Shown here: positions 36,548-45,169 of the stretch, in pieces
Layout: each line of letters begins with the position of its first letter
How positions within the stretch are numbered: the first letter of the stretch is position 1
NCBI GenBank assembly: GCA_012728855.1
Contig: JAAYEH010000181.1
Coordinates: forward strand, 1 to 47,113
Direction: 5' to 3'
Source: Rhodopirellula sp.
Lineage (GTDB): Bacteria > Planctomycetota > Planctomycetia > Pirellulales > Thermoguttaceae
Length of the DNA stretch: 47,113 nucleotides
The notes under the pieces: model-generated
What the model saw: only the letters and a program-made list of their open reading frames with translations
Databases searched by the model: none
Told to the model about the DNA's origin: nothing
Program-made: the position numbers and the translations under genes

Positions 36548-38536
36548 CTACATCTTCTCGACAACGTCGATGCCTAGAAGTTCCAGGCCCTGGCGAATCG
36601 TCCTCGCGGTGAGGTCGCAAAGCAGAAGCCGGCTGCGGCGAAGCGCTTCGGTTTCCGCTTTCAGTACCGGGCTGGTTTCATAGAACGTCGAATACAGTCC
36701 GGCCAGTTCGAACAAGTAGCCGGTCAACTGATTGGGGCGATAATCGCGGACGGCCGCTTCGACCGCCTCGCCGAAGCGGAGCAGTTCCAGCCCCAGCGCT
36801 CTCTCGGCGGGAGTGTCCAACCGGATCGACTCGCCGCAGTTCGCCAGCGAATCCATGTCGATCTTCCCCTTGGCAAAGATGCTGCGGACGCGGGCATAGG
36901 CGTACTGCATGTAGGCGCCGGTGTTACCCGTCATTGCCAACATTTTGTCGTAGCTGAACACGTAGTCGCTGGTGCGGTTCTGCGAGAGATCGGCGTACTT
37001 CAGCGCGCCGATCCCGACAGTTTCGGCGATCCGTTGGCGATCCTCAGGCGAGAGTTCCGGGCCGCCGGGCTTGGCGTCGTCGTTGGCGCTGACGACCCCG
37101 TGGGCTCGCCGTACCGCTTCGTCCAGCAGGCTCTCCAAGCCGACCGTATCGCCGGCACGGGTACGAAAGGGCCGGCCGTCCTCGCCGAGCACGGTGCCGA
37201 AGCTGACGTGCTCCAAATCGACGTCGCCGTATCCCATCCTCCGCGCCGTAGCGAAGAGATGGCGGAAGTGCATGCTTTGCCGGAAGTCGACGACGTAGAG
37301 AATCGCGGCGGGATTCCACTGCTCGATGCGATAGCGGAGTGTCGCGAGGTCGGTGGTGGCGTAGAGAAACGCACCGTCCTTTTTTCGGATCAGCATCGGC
37401 ACGTCGTGGTCGGGGAAGAAGACGCAGACGGCTCCTTCGCTCTGGCGGGCCACCCCGCTTCGGAGTAATTCGTCGACGATCGGACCCAGTCGATCGTGAT
37501 AGAAACTCTCGCCGAGCGCGTGGTCGAACGATACGTTTAACCGCTGGTACGTGCGATCGATCTCGTCGAGGCACGGTGGCAAGAATTCCCGCCACAACCG
37601 CAGGTTCTCCGCGTCGCCGGCGTGGAGCTTGGCGGTTTCGGTGAGGACCGCTTCGCCGATACTCTCATGCTCGGGATCCGCGACGATCCGCGCCATCGCG
37701 GCGTCGCCTTCCAGGGCGGCAACCTTTGCGAGCAAGCCTTGCTGTCGTTCTTCGAGTTCCGCCAGTTTCTCTTCCAGCCGCCGCACTTCCTTGGCAGCCT
37801 TCTTTTTGGCAGACTTCTCGACCTCTCCGACGGCCGAAGCTTTCGCCGAAATGAGGGCTTCGGTCACCGACGCCTTTTCCCCGGCAACGGCGCCCAACGC
37901 GAGTTCTCTCTTGGCATCCTGGTAGTCCATCAACTGCCGGACGAGCCGATACAGCCGCGCCAACTCCTGGACCGGGGCGGCACAATACCCTTGCTGGTTC
38001 AAAAAACGCCGATATCCGTAGATAATCATGCCGAACTGGGTGCCCCAGTCACCGATGTGGTTGTCGCTGATCACATGGTGACCGAGGAAACGGAGCGTCC
38101 GGCAGAGACTGTCGCCGATGACCGTCGAGCGGATATGGCCGACGTGCATCGGCTTGGCCACGTTCGGCGCGGAGAAATCGACCACGACGGTCCGCGGCTG
38201 GGCGACCGTGGCGACTCCCAAACGGGGATCCGCAGCGGCGGCGGCCAGTCGCCGGGCAAGCCACTCGTCGCGGAGCCGCACGTTGATGAAACCGGGCCCG
38301 GCAATCTCTGGCGGCAGGCAGAAGTCATCCAAGTTCAGCTTTGCGACCACCTCGGCGGCGACATCGCGGGGTGGTCGCCCCAACTGCTTGCCCAGCGGCA
38401 TGGCAAAGTTGGCTTGATAATCGCCGAATCTCGCGTCCTGGCTGCGGCGGAGCATTTCCAGAAGCGGCCCCGGGTTGTCGGTCAATCCGGCCAGGGCATG
38501 GCGGAAACGGTTCTCAATCTCAACGAGGATGCTCAT
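36548..38536 (-). CDS. argS: Arginyl-tRNA synthetase with an internal coiled-coil insertion
   Basis: 662 residues from the ATG at 38536, which overlaps the rsfS stop (ATGA); the longer frame to 38641 lies in rsfS. The N-terminal Arg-tRNA-specific domain, HVGH (131-134), ALKYADLS, and the DALR anticodon-binding domain (GAYMQYAYARVRSIF) are present. Compared with the usual 550-590 residues there is an insertion of some 60-70 residues (about 212-280), rich in Lys, Glu and Ala (KSAKKKAAKEVRRLEEKLAE), predicted to form a long coiled coil inside the catalytic domain. I believe planctomycete ArgS proteins often carry it. Its role is unknown. Confidence 0.96.
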   Translation of the reverse strand: MSILVEIENRFRHALAGLTDNPGPLLEMLRRSQDARFGDYQANFAMPLGKQLGRPPRDVAAEVVAKLNLDDFCLPPEIAGPGFINVRLRDEWLARRLAAAAADPRLGVATVAQPRTVVVDFSAPNVAKPMHVGHIRSTVIGDSLCRTLRFLGHHVISDNHIGDWGTQFGMIIYGYRRFLNQQGYCAAPVQELARLYRLVRQLMDYQDAKRELALGAVAGEKASVTEALISAKASAVGEVEKSAKKKAAKEVRRLEEKLAELEERQQGLLAKVAALEGDAAMARIVADPEHESIGEAVLTETAKLHAGDAENLRLWREFLPPCLDEIDRTYQRLNVSFDHALGESFYHDRLGPIVDELLRSGVARQSEGAVCVFFPDHDVPMLIRKKDGAFLYATTDLATLRYRIEQWNPAAILYVVDFRQSMHFRHLFATARRMGYGDVDLEHVSFGTVLGEDGRPFRTRAGDTVGLESLLDEAVRRAHGVVSANDDAKPGGPELSPEDRQRIAETVGIGALKYADLSQNRTSDYVFSYDKMLAMTGNTGAYMQYAYARVRSIFAKGKIDMDSLANCGESIRLDTPAERALGLELLRFGEAVEAAVRDYRPNQLTGYLFELAGLYSTFYETSPVLKAETEALRRSRLLLCDLTARTIRQGLELLGIDVVEKM

Positions 38537-39000
38537 TCGTCGGCGGGCGGATCGGGCGCGTCGGAAGGTTGATTGGTTTGGAGGCCGGCGGCGGCCTTGG
38601 GATACTGCGATTCGTAGTGTACCCGCTTGGCCTGACCCCAAAGTTCCTCGATGGCGTAGTAGCGTCGAGTCTCGTCGTCGAACAGGTGAATCACCAAATC
38701 GCCGTAGTCCAACAGGATCCAGCGGCTCTCTTCGTAACCTTCGATGCCAATTCGCCGATCGCCCATTCCCTCTTCCAGCGCGTGATCGATCTCTTCGCTC
38801 ATCGCGTGGAGCTGGCGTCGGCTGGTGCCGGTGGCAATGATGAAATAGTCGAACATCGTGGTCAATTCACGCAGATCGAGAATCACGATGTCTCGACCGC
38901 GATTGTCTTCGGCGGTTCGCGCAGCGACCAAGGCCCTCTCAAGAGCCGGATCCAAGGTTCGTACCGATGTTGCCTCACGACCGACAGGTCTTCTCGCCAC
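38533..39000 (-). CDS. rsfS: Ribosomal silencing factor RsfS (Iojap family)
   Basis: 155 residues from a GTG at 39000 placed 5 nt after TGAGGTGATT, which matches the anti-Shine-Dalgarno well. The family core is clear: GRDIVILDLRELTTMFDYFIIATG, SRRQLHAMSEEID, GYEESRWILLDYGDLVIHLF, RRYYAIEELWG. RsfS binds L14 and blocks subunit joining when nutrients are scarce. The frame continues upstream to 39909 but has no homology and crosses the repeat at 39124-39225. The C-terminal 25 residues (Pro/Asp/Gln-rich) are an extra tail. Coupled to argS by an ATGA overlap. Confidence 0.93.
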   Translation of the reverse strand: MARRPVGREATSVRTLDPALERALVAARTAEDNRGRDIVILDLRELTTMFDYFIIATGTSRRQLHAMSEEIDHALEEGMGDRRIGIEGYEESRWILLDYGDLVIHLFDDETRRYYAIEELWGQAKRVHYESQYPKAAAGLQTNQPSDAPDPPADE

Positions 39001-39384
39001 AATCACCTCACGCAAGGATGAAACTGATAAACCGGAACCCTCGATTCCATTGTAATCCTCCCCCGCAGGGTGTCGAGGGGGGCCAGCATTGTCCGCAACC
39101 CGACCGGCGGGATCCCGAGAACCGGCATGGTTCAAAAAACGGGAACTGCCTCCGAGCCAAATAGCTTCTGCCGGTGAAAACACAAGGTTCGGCGAGGTGC
39201 CTGTCCCCGTTTTTTGAACCATGCCCGAAAACCGAATAATGCGGAAGGAGAAACCCGAAATCAAGAGCGTTTGCGTCGGAGAGAGGTTCGGTCGCGGTTG
39301 ACCGCGGCGCCGCCACTGGCCTCGGCCCTGACCGGCGGCATACAATACTCGATCGATATTACCCCACATCCGATGGAGGCAACG
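39001..39384. other. Divergent intergenic region with one repeat element
   Basis: 384 bp between rsfS and the peroxiredoxin gene. Besides the family D inverted repeat at 39124-39225, nothing with coding character was found. Promoters for both genes must lie here but none is convincing. Confidence 0.45.
39124..39225. repeat. Inverted-repeat element, family D
   Basis: Perfect 17-nt-plus outer arms (left GGCATGGTTCAAAAAACGGG at 39124-39143, matching the reverse complement ending at 39225), then further imperfect pairing (CCGAGCC with GGTTCGG). Total 102 bp. Only one copy is seen in this window. Confidence 0.78.
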
Positions 39385-39855
39385 ATGGCTGACTGGATCG
39401 AACCGGGCAAGAATGCCCCGGATTTCACCCTCCCCGCGGACGACGGCACCAAGGTGAAGCTGAGTGCGCTGCTGGGCAATCCCGTGGTTCTCTACTTTTA
39501 TCCGCGCGACGATACGCCCGGGTGTACCAGCGAGGCATGCGCCTTCCGCGACCGGAAGAACGAACTTGTCAAGCTCGGAGCGAAGGTTCTCGGAGTCAGC
39601 ACGGACGACGTGACGAGCCACGAGAAGTTTCGGGACAAATTCTCCTTGAATTTTCCCCTGCTGGCCGACACCGAACACAAGGTGGCCGAGAAATACGGAG
39701 CCTGGCGCGAGAAGACCCGCTTCGGCAAGACATCGATGGGCATCCAGCGTTCGACCTACTTGATCGATGCCGAAGGTGTGGTCCGCAAGGTGTGGAAGAG
39801 TGTTAAGGTCGAGGGGCACGACGAGGCGGTCATCGCGGCGCTGGAGGCGTTGTGA
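39385..39855 (+). CDS. bcp: Thiol peroxidase of the Bcp/PrxQ family
   Basis: 156 residues from the ATG at 39385, placed 6 nt after GGAGG; the longer frame from 39214 crosses an intergenic repeat. The thioredoxin-fold peroxiredoxin has the peroxidatic Cys47 and resolving Cys52 in DDTPGCTSEACAFRD, the atypical 2-Cys (PrxQ) pattern. TFLIDAEG-type strand (STYLIDAEGVVRKVW) and GIQRS are conserved. It reduces hydroperoxides in the cytoplasm using thioredoxin; a thioredoxin gene lies 1.2 kb downstream on the other strand. Confidence 0.94.
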   Translation: MADWIEPGKNAPDFTLPADDGTKVKLSALLGNPVVLYFYPRDDTPGCTSEACAFRDRKNELVKLGAKVLGVSTDDVTSHEKFRDKFSLNFPLLADTEHKVAEKYGAWREKTRFGKTSMGIQRSTYLIDAEGVVRKVWKSVKVEGHDEAVIAALEAL

Positions 39856-39893
39856 GAAGTCGATCCCGCTTGTTCGGCGGAACCTGTGCGGCA

Positions 39894-39918
39894 AGATCCC
39901 GCTCGGCAAGCGGGATCT
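39894..39918. repeat. Short perfect hairpin (family E copy 1)
   Basis: 10-nt arms AGATCCCGCT and AGCGGGATCT with a 5-nt loop. A related hairpin at 41029-41055 shares GATCCCGCT. It lies between bcp and the TIM-barrel gene. No T-tract follows, so it is a repeat rather than a clear terminator. Confidence 0.65.
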
Positions 39919-40034
39919 ACTGTGCGTTGACGCCCGCTGGCGGGAGGGTCAAAATGAAGGGCCTTCCGCAAATGTTCCAAATCGAGAAGCGGAACCGTAA
40001 GAAGACGCCCCACACCTGCCCGAAGGAGACACCC

Positions 40035-40937
40035 ATGAGTATCACCCGCCGCGGATTCCTGGCCGGTACTGCCGCGAGTGCGGCAGCGGCTGCATGGTCG
40101 CCGGTCCGTGCCGCCGATTCACCTACTCCGAAACGAGAAGTCGTGCTGAAGCTTTCCAGCCAGGCCGGCATCAAAGGGGGCGTGATCCCCGGCGCGAGCC
40201 TCGACGAAAAGCTCGCCAAGATGGAAAAATGGGGCTTCGACGCCGTCGAGGTCTACCGTGATGCCGTTGGCGACGAGAAGACCTACCTCGACGCCATCGG
40301 CAAGACCCAACTGAAAGTGAGCGCCGTCTGCTTTGGTTCCATCGAAGGCAATCTGGTTTCCGAGATCCCGGAGAAGCGCCGGGAAGGAAAAGAAACGCTC
40401 CGCCGCGCCCTGGAGACTGCGGGCCAACTCGGCGCCGTCGGTCTGATCTACGTGCCCGCCTTCAACGGCGAGACCAAGCTCACCAATCAGGAGATCCGCC
40501 AGATCCTTTTAGATACGCTTCCCGAACTCGGCGAGCACGCCGCCAAAGCCGGGACGAAATTGCTCCTGGAGCCGCTGAACCGCAAGGAAGCGTTCTTCCT
40601 CCGACAGCTTGCCGATGCCGCGTCGATTTGCCGCGACTGCAACAACCCCGGCGTCTGCATGATGGGCGATTTCTATCACATGGGCATCGAAGAGACCAGC
40701 GACTTGGGCGCCTTCATCTCCGCCGGAGATTACTTGCACCACGTCCACCTGGCATCCCGCACCCGCGTCCTGCCGGGACAGGACGAGCGGAGCTTCGTCG
40801 ACGGTTTCCGCGGCCTGAAAATGGTCGGATACCAGGACTACTGCAGCTTCGAGTGCGGGGTTCGCGGCGATCGGGATGTCGAGATCCCCAAGTCGATGGC
40901 GTTTTTGCGTGACCAGTGGGAACTGGCCGTTGTGTGA
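40035..40937 (+). CDS. Tat-exported hydroxypyruvate isomerase-like / xylose isomerase-like TIM-barrel protein
   Basis: 300 residues from the ATG at 40035 with AAGGAG upstream. It begins with a Tat signal (MSITRRGFLAGTAASAAAAAW). The mature part is an AP-endonuclease-2/xylose isomerase-like barrel: MEKWGFDAVEVYRDAVG, VSAVCFGSIEG, LLLEPLNRKEAFFLRQ with the metal-binding Glu, VCMMGDFYHMGIEE with Asp and His, HHVHLASRTR with His, and DYCSFECGVRGD with the last Glu. This complete set of metal ligands suggests an active sugar isomerase or epimerase, which is odd for an exported protein but common in planctomycetes. Substrate unknown. A strong terminator follows. Confidence 0.87.
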   Translation: MSITRRGFLAGTAASAAAAAWSPVRAADSPTPKREVVLKLSSQAGIKGGVIPGASLDEKLAKMEKWGFDAVEVYRDAVGDEKTYLDAIGKTQLKVSAVCFGSIEGNLVSEIPEKRREGKETLRRALETAGQLGAVGLIYVPAFNGETKLTNQEIRQILLDTLPELGEHAAKAGTKLLLEPLNRKEAFFLRQLADAASICRDCNNPGVCMMGDFYHMGIEETSDLGAFISAGDYLHHVHLASRTRVLPGQDERSFVDGFRGLKMVGYQDYCSFECGVRGDRDVEIPKSMAFLRDQWELAVV

Positions 40938-40976
40938 GGCGCGGTCCGGCCTGAAGAGCCGCTGGAAAGAAAACCG

Positions 40977-41013
40977 AGCGGGCTCGGCCGTTGCGACCGA
41001 GCCCGCTTTCGTT
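40977..41013. terminator. Rho-independent terminator, probably bidirectional
   Basis: Perfect 11-nt arms AGCGGGCTCGG (40977-40987) and CCGAGCCCGCT (40997-41007), 9-nt loop, followed by a T-rich run on the plus strand. On the minus strand the stem is also followed by T-rich sequence (GGTTTTCTTTCC). It separates the convergent TIM-barrel and thioredoxin genes. Confidence 0.85.
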
Positions 41014-41028
41014 CTTGGTTTGGTTTTG

Positions 41029-41055
41029 TCGATCCCGCTCAGTAAGCGGGATCGA
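41029..41055. repeat. Short perfect hairpin (family E copy 2)
   Basis: 11-nt arms TCGATCCCGCT (41029-41039) and AGCGGGATCGA (41045-41055), 5-nt loop. Related to the hairpin at 39894-39918. It lies just before the end of the thioredoxin gene. Confidence 0.65.
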
Positions 41056-41065
41056 CAGGCAAGAT

Positions 41066-41581
41066 CTACCGGGCGAGCAGTCGCTTCAAGTGCGCCTTGT
41101 TTGCCATGCCGACGTGCTCGGCAACGATCTCCCCGCCATCGAACGCCAGCAGACTGGGAATGGAACTGATCCCATAGCGCCGGGCCGAGGCAGGGCTGTC
41201 GTCGACGTTCACTTTAACGATCTTGACGCCCGTGTTTTCCTGCGCGAATTCCTCCAGAACCGGCGCTAAAGCCCGGCACGGACCGCACCAGTCCGCGTAG
41301 AAATCAACGAGCACCGGCACGTCGGACTTCAACACTTCACGCTGGAAACTGGCATCGTTGGCATGGACGATATCGCCGTACGTTTTCTCTTGAATCGACA
41401 TATCTCTTTCTCCTTGGCTTTCGAGAACAACCATCTTGTTTTCTGCAGTATCTTCGGCAACTCTCGCCGAATCGTTCTTTTCCTGCCGCGGCAAGCATCC
41501 GGGCGTTGCCCGGCAGACCGCGAAGACACTGGATAGAGCCAACACTCCCGCCAAAGCAAAAAAGCCCCAATTGCCTTTCAT
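41066..41581 (-). CDS. Thioredoxin with an N-terminal export or membrane segment
   Basis: 171 residues from the ATG at 41581, preceded by AGGGAGG. Residues 1-22 form a hydrophobic signal or anchor (MKGNWGFFALAGVLALSSVF). A linker with two Cys follows. The thioredoxin domain starts about residue 61 and has the active site WCGPC (98-102) in VLVDFYADWCGPCRALAP, cis-Pro in ISSIPSLLAF, and normal length. The domain itself begins with a Met (Met61, 41401) that has its own AAGGAG 8 nt upstream, so a soluble 111-residue form could be made from the same mRNA. It reduces protein disulfides and may serve the nearby Bcp peroxidase. Confidence 0.92.
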   Translation of the reverse strand: MKGNWGFFALAGVLALSSVFAVCRATPGCLPRQEKNDSARVAEDTAENKMVVLESQGERDMSIQEKTYGDIVHANDASFQREVLKSDVPVLVDFYADWCGPCRALAPVLEEFAQENTGVKIVKVNVDDSPASARRYGISSIPSLLAFDGGEIVAEHVGMANKAHLKRLLAR

Positions 41582-41904
41582 GCGATCCTCCCTGTTTCGT
41601 CGCTCCGTAACGTGCTGGGCGGCTCGTTGCCGCCCCTTTGCCATCACTACAAGGTTGGATTCCGCGACCGCGAAAAAGTTACACCCACGCCACTCCCTTC
41701 CCTTGCCGCACTGCGACACGAATTGACTTGACGATTCCCGCCTTTGGGTGGAACGTCTGCCAACTTGCCCCGCCAACCACCACCTTGGGTGATCGAGTCA
41801 GGACGCTAACCGCGATTTATTCACCGTCCCCCTTCATGTCCGCACCACTACGGCTATATTTCAAGGTTTCCCCCCCTGCCAAAGCGCGAAGGAGAGTCTC
41901 CCTG
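41582..41904. other. Divergent intergenic region, no gene seen
   Basis: 323 bp between the thioredoxin and acyl-CoA synthetase genes. The frame of the latter extends back to 41638 but without coding character. No convincing promoter pair or repeat was found. Confidence 0.4.
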
Positions 41905-44040
41905 ATGTCCCTGCAAGGTTCCGTATCCAAGCTCGACGCTGTTTTCTACCCGCAATCGATCGCCGTCGTCGGCGCATCCACCCGCCCCGGCACGGTCGGC
42001 AACGATATTTTCCGGAACCTGTTGTTCTCCGAATTCCAGGGGTCGGTCTACCCGATCAATCCGAAGAGTTCGCACGTGATGGGCGTACACTCGTACCCGG
42101 CGCTAGGCGATGTCCCCGGTCCGATCGATCTCGCCGTCGTCATTGTGCCTGCCAAGGCGGTGCTCGACGTGGTCGACCAGGCCGTGGAAAAGGGAGTAAA
42201 GGGGCTGGTGGTTATTTCAGCCGGCTTCAAAGAATGCGGCGGGGAAGGGCTGGAGTTGGAGAACCGGCTGCGGGAGAGGGTGCAAGCGGCGGGCGTGCCG
42301 CTGATCGGGCCGAACTGCCTGGGCGTGATCAATACCGACCCGCAAGTGACCATGAACGCAGCGTTCGGCCGCAAGATGCCCTCGGCCGGCAACCTGGCTT
42401 TTCTCTCGCAGAGCGGCGCGCTATGCACCTCCGTGCTGGACTACGCCGAAGAGCGCCAGATGGGCTTCAGCAAGTTCATCAGCTTCGGCAACAAGGCCGA
42501 CGTCAACGAAGTCGATCTGCTGGAGTACCTCGCCGACGATCCCAAAACATCGGTCATTGCCATGTACCTCGAAGACATCAGCAACGGCCGGCAGTTCATC
42601 GAAACGGTCCGCAAGATCTTCTGGATAACACGCAAACCGATGCTCTGCCTCAAGTCGGGCCGTTCGCCCGAGGGCGCGAAGGCCGTCAGTAGCCACACCG
42701 GTTCCTTGGCCGGCAGCGATTCCGTCTACGACGCTTTGTTGATCCAGAGCGGCGTACAGCGGGTCGACACGATCGCGGAACTGTTCGACTACGCGGCGCT
42801 GTATACCACCCAACCGCTGCCCCGCGGCGGCCGAGTGGCGATCATTACCAACGCCGGCGGACCGGGGATCATGGCTACCGACGCGGCCGTCCGTCACGGG
42901 ATGAAACTCGCCGAGTTGTCCGACGCCACGAAGTCAAAACTCCGCGGCTCGCTGCCGGCGACCGCCTCGCTTCGCAACCCCGTCGATGTGATCGGAGACG
43001 CCCGCAGCGACCGCTACAAGGCGGCCGTTCGGACCGTTCTGGAGGACGAGAACGTCGATATGGGCATCGTGATCCTCACACCGCAGTCGATGACCGACAT
43101 CGAGGAGACCGCCGCCGTCGTGCCCGACGCGATCCAAGGCATCGACAAGCCGGTGGTCTGCTCGTTCATGGGCGCCAAGGACGTGGCGCCGGGAGTGGCC
43201 GTGCTCCGCAAAGCCGGAGTGCCCAACTATCCGTTCCCCGAGGACGGCGTTCGAGCCCTGGCTGCCGCGGACCGGCTCATCCGCCTGCAGGAAATCCCCC
43301 GCCGCGAGGTTCTCGACTTCCAAGATGTCGACCTGGAGCGGGCGAACCGGATCGTGGCCGAGGTGCTCAACGATCACCAACAAAGATACCTGACGCAGGC
43401 CGAGGCGCGTCCGCTTTTGGAATGCTATCGTTTGCCCCTATTGAAGAGTGCCGTGGTAACCGGCGAGGACGAAGCGGCGAGAGCGGCCGACGCATTCGAT
43501 GGCCCGGTGGTCATGAAGGTGATGTCGGCCGACGTGGTCCACAAGTACGATGCCGGCGGAGTGTTGTTGAACATCCACGGCGCGGAAGAAGCCCGTGCCG
43601 CCTACGCCAAAATCCACCGCAACGTCCTGAAGGCCGTGCCGGAGGCGAAGATCGACGGCATTCTCATCGAGCAGATGGCGGGCAAGGGGGTGGAGGTGAT
43701 TCTGGGCGCCAGCCGCGATCCGCGTTTTGGACCGCTGATGATGTTCGGCCTGGGCGGCACGCTGGTGGAGGTTCTTAAAGATGTCTCCTTCCGCCTCGCG
43801 CCAATGTGGCAGATCTCCGCCGAGCGGATGGTTCGCCAAATCCGCTCCTTCGAGGTGCTCGACGGTTTCCGCGGCAACCCGCCCTCGGATGTTGATGCCA
43901 TCGTCGATACCCTCTTACGTCTATCGGCGATGGTTTACAACCACCCGGAGATTTCCGAATTGGACATCAACCCGCTGATCGTCCACGCCAAAGGTCAAGG
44001 CTGCTCGGTCGCCGATAGTCGCGTGATGCTCCGCCGCTGA
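41905..44040 (+). CDS. ADP-forming acetate/acyl-CoA ligase (alpha-beta fusion)
   Basis: 711 residues from the ATG at 41905, with AAGGAGA 9-10 nt upstream. The alpha part has the CoA-binding domain (SIAVVGASTRPGTVGNDIFRNL, GLVVISAGFKECG, IGPNCLGVINT) and the ligase domain with the phosphorylated His in AVSSHTGSLAGSD (about 263). The beta part (about 490-711) is an ATP-grasp domain: PVVMKVMSADVVHKYDAGGV, MAGKGVEVILGASRDPRFGP, ELDINPLIVH. It interconverts acyl-CoA and acid with ATP formation, so it can make ATP from acetyl-CoA or drive the reverse step. It stands alone between a divergent thioredoxin and a repeat. Confidence 0.94.
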   Translation: MSLQGSVSKLDAVFYPQSIAVVGASTRPGTVGNDIFRNLLFSEFQGSVYPINPKSSHVMGVHSYPALGDVPGPIDLAVVIVPAKAVLDVVDQAVEKGVKGLVVISAGFKECGGEGLELENRLRERVQAAGVPLIGPNCLGVINTDPQVTMNAAFGRKMPSAGNLAFLSQSGALCTSVLDYAEERQMGFSKFISFGNKADVNEVDLLEYLADDPKTSVIAMYLEDISNGRQFIETVRKIFWITRKPMLCLKSGRSPEGAKAVSSHTGSLAGSDSVYDALLIQSGVQRVDTIAELFDYAALYTTQPLPRGGRVAIITNAGGPGIMATDAAVRHGMKLAELSDATKSKLRGSLPATASLRNPVDVIGDARSDRYKAAVRTVLEDENVDMGIVILTPQSMTDIEETAAVVPDAIQGIDKPVVCSFMGAKDVAPGVAVLRKAGVPNYPFPEDGVRALAAADRLIRLQEIPRREVLDFQDVDLERANRIVAEVLNDHQQRYLTQAEARPLLECYRLPLLKSAVVTGEDEAARAADAFDGPVVMKVMSADVVHKYDAGGVLLNIHGAEEARAAYAKIHRNVLKAVPEAKIDGILIEQMAGKGVEVILGASRDPRFGPLMMFGLGGTLVEVLKDVSFRLAPMWQISAERMVRQIRSFEVLDGFRGNPPSDVDAIVDTLLRLSAMVYNHPEISELDINPLIVHAKGQGCSVADSRVMLRR

Positions 44041-44047
44041 TTGCGAA

Positions 44048-44137
44048 GTACGTCAGTTTTTTCAGCCTGACACTGCGTTAACGTCCGATTGGCCACACTT
44101 TCTCTGCGCACCGGTCAAGCTGGAAAGCCTGACGTAC
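44048..44137. repeat. Inverted-repeat element, family C copy 2
   Basis: Arms beginning GTACGTCAG (44048-44056) and ending GTAC (44134-44137); about 25 nt pair with several mismatches. Same outer sequence as 31396-31480. It fills the gap between the convergent acyl-CoA ligase and nnrE genes. Confidence 0.78.
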
Positions 44138-44155
44138 AGGTTTTGCCGCCCCCGC

Positions 44156-44839
44156 TCAGAGGGTTTCTTCGATCAGCCGCTGGAGCAGTTTTCGGGGCGT
44201 GCCGATGTCGCAGACGTGAAGCTGCCCAACGTACGGCGCCGCTTCGGGCTCGAGCAATCCGGGCTTGGCGGCGGCGAACGTACAGGTGTGGGCAGCCCGG
44301 ACGGTGTGCGAGGAGGCCGCCGCAGTGTCGCAATCCAGCCCGGAGGGGACATCGACGGCCATCTTCGGGGCCAGCGAGGCGTTGATCTGGTCGATCACCG
44401 CGTCCAACGGTGGACGGGGCTCGCCCTGAACTCCGGTGCCCAGCAGCGCATCGACAATCCAAGCTGCGTCGGCAAGTAGCCCGGCAAACCGTTCGGATGA
44501 GTATTGATCGTCGAACTGTTCGATCGGGATGTCGCACTTGCGGAGGATTCTGAAATTCGCCGCCGCGTCGTTGCGTAATTGGTCGCCGTGTCCGAAGAGG
44601 GCCACACGGACGGAATAGTCCCTGAGGTCCAGGTGCCGAGCCAGAACGAAACCGTCGCCGGCGTTGTTGCCTTTTCCACAGCAAACGACGACTGGCCCGG
44701 CGACGCCGAGTCGCTCGAGACAGTCGGCAACGCCTCGGCCGGCGTTTTCCATCAAGACGAGACTCGACATCCCGTACTCTTCGACCGCCAAGGCGTCGAG
44801 TTTACGAGATTGGATGCGGTTGAGCGTCGGGAAATTCAA
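44156..44839 (-). CDS. nnrE: NAD(P)H-hydrate epimerase (YjeF N-terminal domain)
   Basis: 227 residues from a TTG at 44839 with GAGG 8 nt upstream. Landmarks: MSSLVLMENAGRGVADCL, VVCCGKGNNAGDGFVLARHL (nucleotide loop), IVDALLGTGVQGEPRPP, MAVDVPSGLDCDT. It repairs damaged NAD(P)HX by epimerising it. It is a stand-alone epimerase without the fused dehydratase domain. Divergent from the zinc ribbon gene. Confidence 0.93.
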   Translation of the reverse strand: MNFPTLNRIQSRKLDALAVEEYGMSSLVLMENAGRGVADCLERLGVAGPVVVCCGKGNNAGDGFVLARHLDLRDYSVRVALFGHGDQLRNDAAANFRILRKCDIPIEQFDDQYSSERFAGLLADAAWIVDALLGTGVQGEPRPPLDAVIDQINASLAPKMAVDVPSGLDCDTAAASSHTVRAAHTCTFAAAKPGLLEPEAAPYVGQLHVCDIGTPRKLLQRLIEETL

Positions 44840-44937
44840 CGTGACGACCTCGACGGGTAGTCGTTTTCATTCGTGTGGAGTATTCTAGACTAGTGATTTG
44901 TCGGCGGATGTCCAAGAGGATCGGGAGAATTCTGCGC

Positions 44938-45165
44938 ATGCCGATTTACGAATACACTTGCCGCGATTGCGGCCACCATTTCGAGTGGCTCACCCGTGCC
45001 GACGAGAAGCCGGCCTGCCCGTCGTGTGGGCGGGAAAAGCTCACCAAACTTCTGAGTGTGCCGTCGGCGCACGTTGCCGGCGCGGTGCAGCCCCGTTGCC
45101 CTGCGGAAGAGAGTCGCTCGTGCAACGTATCGAATTGTTGTGGTCAGGGCTGCATGGAGCGGTAG
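44938..45165 (+). CDS. FmdB-type zinc ribbon protein
   Basis: 75 residues from the ATG at 44938 (GGGAG about 11 nt upstream). MPIYEYTCRDCGHHFEWLTR is the signature start, followed by the second knuckle CPSCGREKLTKLLSVP. Family members are putative regulatory or metal-binding proteins; function unknown. The C-terminus has five more Cys (CPAEESRSCNVSNCCGQGC), a cluster often found in this family. Stops 4 bp from the convergent secreted-protein gene. Confidence 0.9.
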   Translation: MPIYEYTCRDCGHHFEWLTRADEKPACPSCGREKLTKLLSVPSAHVAGAVQPRCPAEESRSCNVSNCCGQGCMER

Positions 45166-45169
45166 CCCG

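Noticed and set aside
38533..39909. 458-codon version of RsfS
   Set aside because: The extension crosses the divergent peroxiredoxin gene and an inverted repeat; the core begins after the GTG at 39000.
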